Origin: Paenibacillus sp. PCH8
GTDB lineage: Bacteria; Bacillota; Bacilli; Paenibacillales; Paenibacillaceae
Length of the DNA stretch: 64,000 nucleotides
Direction of reading: 5' to 3'
Assembly: GCF_002968835.1 (NCBI RefSeq)
Contig: NZ_PKQK01000008.1
Location: forward strand, 40,357 to 104,356
Shown here piece by piece: positions 26,499 to 35,037 of the stretch. Made by a program: the position numbers and the translations under genes. Numbering within the stretch: position 1 is the stretch's first letter; every line of letters begins with the position of its first letter. A model generated the notes under the pieces. That model made no database searches. It worked only from the letters and a program-made list of their open reading frames with translations, and was not told the origin of the DNA.

Positions 26499-26594
26499 TT
26501 TCATACAATTATCACTCTTACCTCATGAAATACAGCTACATCCTTCAGTAGTTTATGCTTCAACACATAGGCTTAGAATCATTTCCCCGCACTT

Positions 26595-26993
26595 TCAGAT
26601 GCCTTGTGGCCGATAAAAAATTTTCTCATTCAGGTCAATTGTAGCTGTTTTTAAACCATACGATCCATCACTCACCTCAATAATTCGAAGGTATACAGAA
26701 TGAACAGCATCTTTCCAATCATTATTATCAACAAGTAACTTTATCTTATTTTCAAGTTTATTAAGCGCTTCACCAACATTTTTAGCTTGTGCTGCTGGAA
26801 TCCACGATCCTTTATTATCTAAATACCATTCAAGCTCAACTGCTTCAATATCTCCACCACCTGTAATATCACGTAATTGATCAACATAATCTGCAGGGCC
26901 AATCATCGCCAACACGTCTCCCCCATAACGAGCTTCCCACACTTCTAACGTCCACCCATGTGAGACTAACTGATTAATAGAAGTATTATTCAT
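26595..26993 (-). CDS. Hypothetical protein, 132 aa
   Basis: The start MNNTSINQLVSHGW follows AAGGAGATAGGT; an upstream in-frame ATG overlaps that site. A soluble alpha/beta-type sequence (EVWEARYGGDVLAMIGPADY, EAVELEWYLDNKGSWIPAAQ) without recognised motifs. It is followed on the other side by the iteron array and preceded by the PLD nuclease gene. Confidence 0.5.
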   Translation of the reverse strand: MNNTSINQLVSHGWTLEVWEARYGGDVLAMIGPADYVDQLRDITGGGDIEAVELEWYLDNKGSWIPAAQAKNVGEALNKLENKIKLLVDNNDWKDAVHSVYLRIIEVSDGSYGLKTATIDLNEKIFYRPQGI

Positions 26994-27029
26994 ACCTATC
27001 TCCTTCATGAATTAATTTTGGATCCACAG

Positions 27030-27650
27030 CTACAAAGATATTGCAGCAAACCTTTCTTGATCCAACCACATCTCTTGAAAAACGTCTGACCAATATTCAG
27101 CAATAACATTATCATGAATCACAACCAGGACCTCATCATTATATTTTGTGGCAGCTGCTGAATAGTTAAACGAACCCGTAGTAGCAACCGAACGATCCGC
27201 GATCGTTGTTTTATGATGCATCAAACCACTATGTGTATTTTCCTTTACCTTTATACCTTCGTCTAAAAGCTGATGTATTCTTTTAGCTTGTGCTTCACCT
27301 TCTGATTGAGAGCGATCTGTAATAACTCGAACTTTTACCCCACGTTGATGAGCATTAATTATTGAATTCGTAATGTTTCTTTCAGTCAAACTATAGATTG
27401 AGATATCTAAAGTATCTTGTGCATCATCAATCACCTGGATAAGAAGTTTTTCCGGATGCTGATCTTTTTGAGTAAAAGCATATTCAATGTTAGAGGACTG
27501 AATACTCACAGATTGCTCTGGATCTGAAAAAGAAGAAGTAAACATCGTACTTACTCGATCAAATGAATCAGTTGAGGAGCAACCTGCACTTAGAAAAAAT
27601 AATAATCCCAAAGCAAGAACACCTTTTGAACGGATAAACATATTCGACAT
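27030..27650 (-). CDS. Lipoprotein of the phospholipase D superfamily (Nuc-like)
   Basis: Residues 1-23 form a lipoprotein signal with lipobox LSAGC, so the protein should be anchored outside the membrane. The single HKD motif is MHHKTTIADRSVATTGSFN, with the preceding DISIYSLTERNITNSI and GVKVRVITDRSQ typical of Nuc/PLD endonucleases that act as dimers. It may degrade extracellular nucleic acid. Stop and start of the neighbouring 114-aa gene are 3 bases apart, indicating an operon. Confidence 0.82.
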   Translation of the reverse strand: MSNMFIRSKGVLALGLLFFLSAGCSSTDSFDRVSTMFTSSFSDPEQSVSIQSSNIEYAFTQKDQHPEKLLIQVIDDAQDTLDISIYSLTERNITNSIINAHQRGVKVRVITDRSQSEGEAQAKRIHQLLDEGIKVKENTHSGLMHHKTTIADRSVATTGSFNYSAAATKYNDEVLVVIHDNVIAEYWSDVFQEMWLDQERFAAISL

Positions 27651-27653
27651 CCC

Positions 27654-27998
27654 CTAATCTCTTTTTCTCTCTGAAAATGCTTGTTCAGCCCATTCTTGAA
27701 GAGTAAGTCCGTGCTTCAACTTAAAACCATCAAGTTCTTTGCCGGCATCATAGACCAACAATTCCTCGTCAGCAGCTTCATCTATAGTCTTACCATCAGA
27801 TGTGAAGCCATAATTAAAATCATTAGGTACAGCATGCAATAAACGTACATAATCACCAGATTTAGTACAAGCAGCTCCGATGGCTGTGTTGTTTGTTTCT
27901 GCTAATGATACCGGTCCATATATTGCACAGTGGGTCATATCTGCATTTAATTTGTCGCATAGATTGCAAGTTGGATAAATTTTCTGTTTTGTACTCAT
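27654..27998 (-). CDS. Cys-rich hypothetical protein, 114 aa
   Basis: Cys residues occur as CNLCDKLNADMTHC and later AACTKSGDYV, an arrangement compatible with zinc or an Fe-S site. The C-terminal half is acidic (KTIDEAADEELLVYDAGKEL). The gene precedes the PLD lipoprotein with only 3 bases between them. An AT-rich box (28064-28090) lies in its promoter. Family unknown. Confidence 0.5.
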   Translation of the reverse strand: MSTKQKIYPTCNLCDKLNADMTHCAIYGPVSLAETNNTAIGAACTKSGDYVRLLHAVPNDFNYGFTSDGKTIDEAADEELLVYDAGKELDGFKLKHGLTLQEWAEQAFSERKRD

Positions 27999-28119
27999 AA
28001 TTCTCGTTCCCCCTAATTCAAGTTATATTTTTATCATATAACGGTTTTTCATTTTCTCCAAACAATTAATTAATTAACTAATTAATATATGATAAAAAAT
28101 CTAATTGCTTTGTACATCG

Positions 28120-28156
28120 AAAAAGTAAGACGAACAACCACTAGGATTGTTCGTCT
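28120..28156 (-). terminator. Rho-independent terminator
   Basis: AGACGAACAA (28128-28137) pairs with TTGTTCGTCT (28147-28156); a T-rich tail follows on the minus strand. It ends the SEC-C gene. Confidence 0.75.
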
Positions 28157-28168
28157 TCTACTTTAAAT

Positions 28169-28795
28169 CTATACCTCTATCAATTTACGTCCAGTGTGTT
28201 TGTATTTTTCTCTTAAAACATTACGACTAATATCAATTCCCAATTTCGATGAAATTCTTTCAATTGTTTCCCATCCCCGCTGATCCGGTGCATTATCGAG
28301 ATAGTTTGTTAATGGTGTTCTATAGATTTCTCCAGCAACTCTATTATCTAAACCATCTTTACTAAATCGATAATTCACCATAGATGGATCAATTGAACAT
28401 TCATTTAAATCATGTCCAGCATACACTCGTGAATGTCGCTTCTCATCCAACGTCAATTGAATAGCAATATCAAAAGGTACCCCATCTATCTCAATCCAAG
28501 AATGATCAAAATATCCTAAGCCAGGCACCTCAACTTCTCCAATACATACTTCACATTCAACGTTTTGCTCTTGCAGTAGTACATACATCACGCTCGATGT
28601 GATATGGCAAGATCCAGGATTAGGGTTACGTCTAAAATCCTCATTTATTGCTACATATGTATCACAAATTACTTTTTTCTGAGGATGTTCAAATGGAATA
28701 ATTAAAATTTCTTTGTTATATACCTCATCATTGCCGTGGCATTTCTTATACTTCTTTCCACTTGAACATAAACAAATATCATTTCTCCCTAGCAT
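28169..28795 (-). CDS. SEC-C zinc motif joined to a transglutaminase-like domain
   Basis: Residues 1-25 form a SEC-C metal-binding motif (CLCSSGKKYKKCHG), which in SecA and many phage proteins binds zinc. The following domain has the order Cys (GSCHITSSVMYVLL), His (FDHSWIEIDGVP) and Asp (PFDIAI), the triad order of papain-fold transglutaminase or acyltransferase-like proteins. The assignment of the second domain is by pattern only. Single gene, flanked by terminators on both sides. Confidence 0.6.
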   Translation of the reverse strand: MLGRNDICLCSSGKKYKKCHGNDEVYNKEILIIPFEHPQKKVICDTYVAINEDFRRNPNPGSCHITSSVMYVLLQEQNVECEVCIGEVEVPGLGYFDHSWIEIDGVPFDIAIQLTLDEKRHSRVYAGHDLNECSIDPSMVNYRFSKDGLDNRVAGEIYRTPLTNYLDNAPDQRGWETIERISSKLGIDISRNVLREKYKHTGRKLIEV

Positions 28796-28903
28796 TTAGA
28801 ATCTCTCCTTCAGAATAAAATACGAACAAATATAGTATACTTTCTACAAACAATACTTCATATAACAATTTGTGAACTGCTATATATAATGTATTGAAAT
28901 AAA

Positions 28904-28940
28904 AGATCCCCCACCCTATTAGAAAATGGGAGGGGGATCT
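28904..28940 (-). terminator. Rho-independent terminator behind the helicase operon
   Basis: AGATCCCCC (28904-28912) pairs with GGGGGATCT (28932-28940), extended by CCC/GGG inside; on the minus strand TTTTATTTC follows. Confidence 0.75.
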
Positions 28941-28956
28941 GAGCAAGAACTAATGC

Positions 28957-31749
28957 TTACAAAATAAAAGCGATTTGCCCTTCAGATACGTTATAGATTT
29001 TCTTTCTTTTCGTCTTCCCTTTCTTTCCTTCGATAACAACTGACGGAGTCCATTCATCTATACCGGCTCTCACCTGTACAGGCATATTCGTCAGATTAAA
29101 CGCCCATCTACGGAATGCTGTTTCATCCCCGCTTATGGCAGATGGATCCCACACAAGTTCCATATCACCAACGAGTGACGCTCTTGAGTACGACAGACCC
29201 TCTACTCCACGTAAAACATGCTGTGAAACAAATTCAATATGTTTCGTAAAACGAGGAACAAGATCACTTGGAATATGGTGATTAGCCCAGCTCAAGATAG
29301 CATCCTCAAGCGTTTTTCCGTGATAGCGATTGCTGACAGGAAGCAATTCGCTGTTAAAGTTTTCTTCCACTACTACTTCAACTGCACCGACAGTGGCCGA
29401 CTCTATTTGAGTCGCAAATTGAGTAGCATCTATGGTCATCTTACCCCAGATCGATTCTGCACTCTCTACACCATCTATTTTATTTCCAATGAAACGTTTA
29501 GCCAACTCATTAGCCAAACTACCACCACCAGAACTATCCGTCAATGCGGATAAACCATCCTCACTAAACTGTCCTTCAAGGGCTAAGGCTGCGTTCATTT
29601 TAGTTGCCATTAGATTAATGGCAAGTTCCTGCATAGACCCTTTGTACCCACTGTAGACAGTCTCACAAGCGTTTTTCTGACCAATGCGCCAATGTCTTCC
29701 ACTTGCTTGACGAACAATCGTCAAACGATGACCAGTCTGATAGAAAAACAGTGAAGGGAAGCCAAGTAGATCCAGCCCCGTACTCACAAGTATCGGGTTC
29801 GTCAACAAGACTTGTATCCCTTCCCTTTCCTTTTGTGCAATCCATTCTTCTCGCTCCGGACCCTCAACATTAGACTCAAGAACTGCTGTCTTAATGTTTT
29901 GCTCCTCCAGCAGCAACTGTAATCGCTGTAGAGTACCCAATTTTCCGGTATACGTTGCATAGATACCTACCTTACGGCCCGCTCTAATCCGTGACTTCAC
30001 AAATTTAAGCAATTGCTGCTCTTTTGGATAGATTACCCGGTCACTTAAACGATACATTGGTGAAACGATCTCTTCACCTGTGTCCGGATGATAAACACCT
30101 TTGAAGTTAAAAGGAACATCGGGATAAGACAGTAATGTATTCACCAAACTCCCTAACAAAACTGATTGTCCCACCGCCAGTTCCTTCTCAACCGCGCTTC
30201 TCAGTTTGTTCGAGATTATATCTAGGTTATTCTGAAGATACCAGGACGGAGCCACTAGCCGCATCCCTTTTTTTAGACGTCGTCTGCTACCTGGTCTTTT
30301 ATGAATCTTAGTGACGTTATTTACAAATCGTCTTTCACCTTCCATGTCCACGAACATAGGCCCCTGATCAAGTGTAGGCAGAACCTCAAACATATCAGAC
30401 ATCTGAATAAAGCATGATACATCACTTAAAATATCTGTATAGAGCTGAGGAGCTGCTGCAGGCAGTTCTTTCGTGCTCACCTTCACCGGTGAGCCATTAC
30501 TTGAACTATTCATCTCTACATTTTTCTTGATCTTCGTCGTTTTTTCCCTAACACCATAAAGATCAATCCACTTACCGACGTCACCCCACATAAAGCCCAT
30601 ATGCTTCATCCGGTTAGGATACATCCGGAAGATCAGTTCGAACAAGTTACTCGCGTAACCATTCATCAGAGTACCGGTCATAGCGACTGTGTTTTTGGCA
30701 CAACCCATAAGCACATGAAATGCATGGGCTTGAGCACTCCCACCAGTGAGTTCGTGGCACTCATCTCCGATTGTTAAATCAAATTTACGTTTGAAATAGC
30801 GCTTGAACAGATCTGCAGGCGAAACTTTTCGGGGTGCTGCCCCAGACACTTTAACGCGTTCTCCAGCAATGTTCATTTTGTTTTTATTCTTTGCCGACCA
30901 CAGACGTGCACCACACTCGCGGTACTCATCTTTATCTGGATCTGCATTCTTATATAATCTAAGCTGATTTGAACATGAGAGATTATACTTCCGACGTGCA
31001 GGTTTACCATGTTTATTATAAAAATCATCGTACTCCAGAGGGACGGCATCCCCCTCTTCCTTTTTCATCAGTTGCCCGCCACAATCAGGACAAACCCATC
31101 CTTTGAAACTGGTCTTCATGAAAGATTCCTTTTGCTCTCCATGACCAACATGTTTCTCATATGTACGGTCAACCCACTTCGCTACAGGTTCATACATGTA
31201 ACCGAGTTTGCACGTATCTCTGGCAATGATATAAACTTCTATTTTGGTTGGGGGCGAATTCATGATCCCGCTGTCCCGCAGTTGAATCACATCCTGATAA
31301 CTCTTTAGATAACGAGCTTCATACAATTCCTTATCCAATAAAATAGAGATTTCTCGCTTCGTTTTCTTTAGCAGATGATTTGGAACCATGTAAATGACTC
31401 TACCTGTCCCCTTCAACATCTCGCGTATAAGTGAAAAAAAAGTAGAAATGGATATAGCAGTTTTGCCGGTACCCATGCCTCCTATTAAAAAGAGCCTTTT
31501 GTGCTTCTGGAACCCTTTAATTAAAGCTGTGACCACATGGGCTTGAGCATTAAATAAAGGCCGTTTAATCTCTTCGAGGACCTCTAAAGGACTATCTGTA
31601 CCAGGATGATGAACAGGGATATACTCACTATTTAGGCGCTTGATCAAATCAGGACCAAACATGTGCAAATAGTCACTTATACTCTGAATGTCACCTAAGG
31701 TCTCAAGTGGACGATCTTCTAGGACTGCAATCTGATTTTCTGTCTGCAT
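28957..31749 (-). CDS. Large SNF2-like DEAD/DEAH helicase
   Basis: An ATP-dependent helicase or translocase of 930 residues. Walker A is IGGMGTGKTAIS (about 91-102), the DEAH-type box is IGDECHELTGG, motif III is VAMTGTLMNG and the C-terminal lobe ends with the motif VI region IVRQASGRHWRIGQ. An inserted zinc ribbon (WVCPDCGGQL, then Cys residues further on) separates motifs I and II. Its start overlaps the stop of the next gene (TAATG). Such helicases sit beside DUF6094-type methyltransferases in large plasmids and phages, as here, and may act in replication or DNA modification. Confidence 0.82.
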   Translation of the reverse strand: MQTENQIAVLEDRPLETLGDIQSISDYLHMFGPDLIKRLNSEYIPVHHPGTDSPLEVLEEIKRPLFNAQAHVVTALIKGFQKHKRLFLIGGMGTGKTAISISTFFSLIREMLKGTGRVIYMVPNHLLKKTKREISILLDKELYEARYLKSYQDVIQLRDSGIMNSPPTKIEVYIIARDTCKLGYMYEPVAKWVDRTYEKHVGHGEQKESFMKTSFKGWVCPDCGGQLMKKEEGDAVPLEYDDFYNKHGKPARRKYNLSCSNQLRLYKNADPDKDEYRECGARLWSAKNKNKMNIAGERVKVSGAAPRKVSPADLFKRYFKRKFDLTIGDECHELTGGSAQAHAFHVLMGCAKNTVAMTGTLMNGYASNLFELIFRMYPNRMKHMGFMWGDVGKWIDLYGVREKTTKIKKNVEMNSSSNGSPVKVSTKELPAAAPQLYTDILSDVSCFIQMSDMFEVLPTLDQGPMFVDMEGERRFVNNVTKIHKRPGSRRRLKKGMRLVAPSWYLQNNLDIISNKLRSAVEKELAVGQSVLLGSLVNTLLSYPDVPFNFKGVYHPDTGEEIVSPMYRLSDRVIYPKEQQLLKFVKSRIRAGRKVGIYATYTGKLGTLQRLQLLLEEQNIKTAVLESNVEGPEREEWIAQKEREGIQVLLTNPILVSTGLDLLGFPSLFFYQTGHRLTIVRQASGRHWRIGQKNACETVYSGYKGSMQELAINLMATKMNAALALEGQFSEDGLSALTDSSGGGSLANELAKRFIGNKIDGVESAESIWGKMTIDATQFATQIESATVGAVEVVVEENFNSELLPVSNRYHGKTLEDAILSWANHHIPSDLVPRFTKHIEFVSQHVLRGVEGLSYSRASLVGDMELVWDPSAISGDETAFRRWAFNLTNMPVQVRAGIDEWTPSVVIEGKKGKTKRKKIYNVSEGQIAFIL

Positions 31750-32393
31750 TATATGGCCTCCTGTTCAATCTCCGTCAATGTGATCTTTCCGTTCTGTAAT
31801 CCGCGGGTAACATATTCATCTAATACATCCTCGTTAGCGATTAGATCGTACACTACCAATTCGGAATAATTCCCATCAAAATCATACACGGTGAGTGGAA
31901 CAAAACGTTTGTCCTCGATCAACATGTCCATGAGATACGCTGTCCATTCTCTCAGCAGCGGAGTCTCATAGTAGCTATCCATCGCCCAAAACAATTTCTC
32001 TTCTATTTTCCCGTCCCAAGCAAAGATGATATACCCATCTTGCTGTCGCTGTAGGGCTCTTTCACTAACAACAACCCCAGATACTAAGGTCTCATCTTCA
32101 CGCTGTGACTGATGTTTATACTTTCCTGCAGGCCGGACAGAAAACGATGATTTATCATAATTCTTTTCTCCGATTCCTGGTGCATGCATCAACATAAAGT
32201 ACACGTCACTTGCTTTTCTCGCGGAATGAAACTGGGCAAATACAGCCTGTACCCTGGAATCAATATCAATGACATTGGCATACACTAGTTCATCCCGAAG
32301 TTTCTTCTCTTTTTCAAAGACTTCACGAGTTACAATGAGTGATGAGTGTACTTTTACATAGATATCCTTATGTCGAAACTCCATAAATTTCAT
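31749..32393 (-). CDS. Hypothetical protein, 214 aa
   Basis: Not recognised. The N-terminal half is alpha/beta (VHSSLIVTREVFEKEKKLRD), the C-terminal half acidic (YDFDGNYSELVVYDLIANED). AGGAGGTCATATAA precedes the ATG. It lies between the helicase and the methyltransferase genes with 1- and 17-base spacings, so it is part of the same operon and probably acts with them. Confidence 0.55.
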   Translation of the reverse strand: MKFMEFRHKDIYVKVHSSLIVTREVFEKEKKLRDELVYANVIDIDSRVQAVFAQFHSARKASDVYFMLMHAPGIGEKNYDKSSFSVRPAGKYKHQSQREDETLVSGVVVSERALQRQQDGYIIFAWDGKIEEKLFWAMDSYYETPLLREWTAYLMDMLIEDKRFVPLTVYDFDGNYSELVVYDLIANEDVLDEYVTRGLQNGKITLTEIEQEAI

Positions 32394-32410
32394 TTATATG
32401 ACCTCCTGAA

Positions 32411-33001
32411 TTAACCTTCGATTGTACGAATGGTGCCGTAGCGATCTACAGTTTTAAACGTAATTTTATATACCTCTTTGTCCGTAATGATTTGTTCAGT
32501 AGCAGTTTCTTCAACGGATTGAATTATAGCCTTCTTCACAATCCCCTTTAGTACATGCAGGAGCTCACCTGAACCGACTTTCCCGTTCAGTTTACCTGAA
32601 GCCATCCTCATGACCCGATGCATCTCTTTATCTGGTAAGAGTGGCTGCAGCTTCTCTGATGGTTTCTTGGGAGTCGTCCAGTCCATTGTTTTCTTCGTTA
32701 ATGACGATGCCAAAGAAACCTTCACGATCTGCTCCACATCCATGTGACTCGAGCGAAATAGCTTTAAATTAAAATTACCTGCTTTCACTTTGTAAAGCGG
32801 TTGCTCTAAAAAAGGAATTCGTTCCAGTTCATTGTCCTCATGTAGAAGATCCAAGATACGTTGGACTTCATTACGATTTATCATCTTCTCCGCACGTTTT
32901 CGACCAATCGTATATACCTGGTGATATGTATCATCATGTGACTGATAAATTCGAATATCATCCAGATTGGCCACAAGCATCGTGACCACATCTTTCGTCA
33001 T
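32411..33001 (-). CDS. C-terminal part of a DUF6094-like methyltransferase
   Basis: The first 40 residues (VTMLVANLDDIRIYQSHDDT, YHQVYTIGRK) continue the pattern of DUF6094 proteins, in which a Rossmann methyltransferase core is followed by 'L...F.DIR.YRFPD.EY..F.QV...G.R'. The ATG overlaps the upstream stop by four bases (ATGA) and has no ribosome site. The split therefore falls inside a domain; one extra C in GCGGCC near 33002-33006 would join both parts. The remaining 150 residues are unfamiliar. A translationally coupled two-piece enzyme remains possible. Confidence 0.55.
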   Translation of the reverse strand: MTKDVVTMLVANLDDIRIYQSHDDTYHQVYTIGRKRAEKMINRNEVQRILDLLHEDNELERIPFLEQPLYKVKAGNFNLKLFRSSHMDVEQIVKVSLASSLTKKTMDWTTPKKPSEKLQPLLPDKEMHRVMRMASGKLNGKVGSGELLHVLKGIVKKAIIQSVEETATEQIITDKEVYKITFKTVDRYGTIRTIEG

Positions 33002-33456
33002 ACGGCCGCGGGAATGTTATAAATCAAAATCCCGTCTGCAGAAACATACTGAAGGAGCTGCCGGAGGAATCGTTTCTCTTTCCTCTCCAATTTCGAACTT
33101 GCAGTCTCACTATCAGAATCGTAAGGAGGATTAAGATACATCAACCTAAAGGTATCCCTACTGATACGACACTCCTCATATCCCCCAAACAAAGCGAAAT
33201 TCGCTCTCTGACGTAACTCCATATATTTGTTCTCGTTGGGTTCAATCCCAAAGGTAACAGCCTGAGAATCGTCGCTGAGAGTCTCTAGAGCATTCCCGCT
33301 GCCTGCACAAAAGTCGGCTACTGAAAAAGCTTCATTGGGATACTGAAGCAGACTGCGTAGACAATGCAGGTCCTTTTCGGTTGTTTCGTAATTCCCCATC
33401 CGGACCTTATTTCTCTGGATTCGATCGAACATACCCTTTAGATTGTGATTGCTCAT
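32998..33456 (-). CDS. DUF6094-like N6-adenine methyltransferase core
   Basis: A Rossmann methyltransferase: motif I is VADFCAGSGNALETL, then TFGIEPNENKYMELRQ, and the catalytic NPPY appears in LMYLNPPYDSDSE. The piece ends at IYNIPAAV, one strand short of the usual fold. AGGAGGATAAT precedes the ATG. It heads the helicase operon. The NPPY motif is typical of enzymes that methylate adenine N6 in DNA, though activity of DUF6094 proteins is not well established. Confidence 0.68.
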   Translation of the reverse strand: MSNHNLKGMFDRIQRNKVRMGNYETTEKDLHCLRSLLQYPNEAFSVADFCAGSGNALETLSDDSQAVTFGIEPNENKYMELRQRANFALFGGYEECRISRDTFRLMYLNPPYDSDSETASSKLERKEKRFLRQLLQYVSADGILIYNIPAAV

Positions 33457-33523
33457 ATTATCCTCCTCAAAAATAAAGAAGCCGGCACAAGCTCGGCCAG
33501 CTCCTCATTGTTTTAATTCACTC

Positions 33524-34696
33524 TTATCTCACTGGATTGATGACTACCATGATAGAAGGATCTCCTTCAAAGGAAACAAATCCAGGTAGACTACTCCCAC
33601 TCACCCGAAGATGAATATTTTGAATGCCCTTGTCACAAATCGTGATTGCATCTTTCAGGTATCTTCCGTTGAATTTCATTACAGGAAAATCTTCTCCTAC
33701 AGCGACGTCTTCAAAGGGATCACAGACCTCACTGTTTTCAGATTCCGTATGAACCACAAACACACCATACTCATCTACTTCTAACGTCACCCGGTTGTTC
33801 GTTGCATCCAAAGACAGTGCTCGATTCAGAGTATCATTTAATTCACTCTGATTAATTGATAGCTGCATGCCTTTATTCTCACCCCTGAAGATCACGTTTA
33901 GTGAATCTAGTGGGAAGGTGAGATCGAGTTGTCTCCCAAAATATATCGAATTCTTTTCTCTCAGGATCAAATAATGCTTAGTGATACTGAGATCGACCTG
34001 TTCACCATGAAAGGAATCTACAATTTGCTTAAAAGCAATTGCTGGTATAAGGGCTGATACGAATTGATCTGGGTCTAAAATGTCTACATCAGTGACGTAA
34101 CGAAAGACCCGATGCCGATCAGTAGCCACAAAACCCAGCTTCCCCTCATGATTATATAAATGAACTCCTGTTAATGCCGGTGTCTTATCATCACCTAAAG
34201 CAAACCTTGCAGCGTTAGCTGCCTTTCTAAGAACTTGAGACGGGATCTGTAAAAATTCATCTGTGACAGGCTGAGGTAAATTCGGATACTCCTCGGAAGA
34301 TAAGATCTTCAGATTCGCTTTTCCCCTCTTCCCATACGATATATGAATAGTCCATCCCTCTTTCACAAAGGTTAAATTCCCATGTGGCAATCGTTTCAGC
34401 AAATCAATACCTTCTCTAGCCGGAAACAGGAAACTACCGGCAGAACCACCTGTATTGGTAATGGGTATCATCTGAAGTAAAGATTGTTCCGTGTCCATCG
34501 CCGTAATAAATAACGTCTCGCCTTTAATGTCAAATTTCAGATTTTGCAAAATAGGAATTGACCCTGACTTAGGAACGATTTTTGCACATACAGTGAGTAC
34601 GTCAAGAATCTGTTCATGCTCAATTTCAAATTGCAAATCATTGACAACTACGTTCTCCGAAATCTCTTGTTCTTGCAGGTCTAATAGCTTAACCAT
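33524..34696 (-). CDS. dnaN: DNA polymerase III beta sliding clamp paralogue
   Basis: The clamp encircles DNA and tethers polymerases. Length (390 aa) and three-domain layout are normal: FEIEHEQILDVLTVCAKIVP, SIPILQNLKFDIKGETLFIT, ALTGVHLYNHEGKLGFVATD with RHRVFRY, and a C-terminal MVVINPVR instead of the usual M-P-(V/M)-R-L. The start MVKLLDL follows AGGAGG by 7 bases. A clamp gene on a plasmid is unusual and suggests a dedicated replisome. Its leader contains nested terminator-like hairpins (34723-34784) and an operator-type promoter at 34909-34972. Confidence 0.93.
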   Translation of the reverse strand: MVKLLDLQEQEISENVVVNDLQFEIEHEQILDVLTVCAKIVPKSGSIPILQNLKFDIKGETLFITAMDTEQSLLQMIPITNTGGSAGSFLFPAREGIDLLKRLPHGNLTFVKEGWTIHISYGKRGKANLKILSSEEYPNLPQPVTDEFLQIPSQVLRKAANAARFALGDDKTPALTGVHLYNHEGKLGFVATDRHRVFRYVTDVDILDPDQFVSALIPAIAFKQIVDSFHGEQVDLSITKHYLILREKNSIYFGRQLDLTFPLDSLNVIFRGENKGMQLSINQSELNDTLNRALSLDATNNRVTLEVDEYGVFVVHTESENSEVCDPFEDVAVGEDFPVMKFNGRYLKDAITICDKGIQNIHLRVSGSSLPGFVSFEGDPSIMVVINPVR

Positions 34697-34722
34697 TGAA
34701 ATTCCTCCTGATGTGGGCACGC

Positions 34723-34784
34723 AAAAAAGCCATGGAAATAAAAAAAGACATACCTGTGGTATGTTCCTTTAATTCTCCATGGCT
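34723..34784 (-). promoter_or_regulatory. Nested hairpin leader in front of dnaN
   Basis: The inner hairpin ACATACC/GGTATGT (34748-34764) is followed on the minus strand by six T. An outer stem AGCCATGGA/TCCATGGCT (34728-34736 with 34776-34784) is again followed by six T (34723-34728). Only about 26 bases separate it from the start codon, so no promoter fits in between. Confidence 0.65.
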
Positions 34785-34908
34785 AAACGATGCCAATTTT
34801 TATGTGTTCTCTTTGAACGGCTCCCTCACTAGCTGTATTGAACAGCAGTGAAAATAAATAATTCAATCGTAATAAGCTGATAATACAGCATTGTTATGTA
34901 ACTTTCAA

Positions 34909-34972
34909 CCAAAAGGTATAAGAACATCAATACTATTAAAATTCTTTATACCTTTTGGTATATATTATATCA
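34909..34972 (-). promoter_or_regulatory. dnaN promoter with large inverted repeat
   Basis: An extended -10 (TGATATAAT, reverse of 34964-34972) is followed by ATACCAAAAGGTAT and a long inverted repeat with 16-17-base arms (34909-34924 and 34942-34958). It is a likely repressor site. Confidence 0.5.
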
Positions 34973-35037
34973 AAATATGCATATCCTCTCTACTTCAATC
35001 CAATTTCTAATCAAAGAGTTGCCCCCGTAACTTCGAG

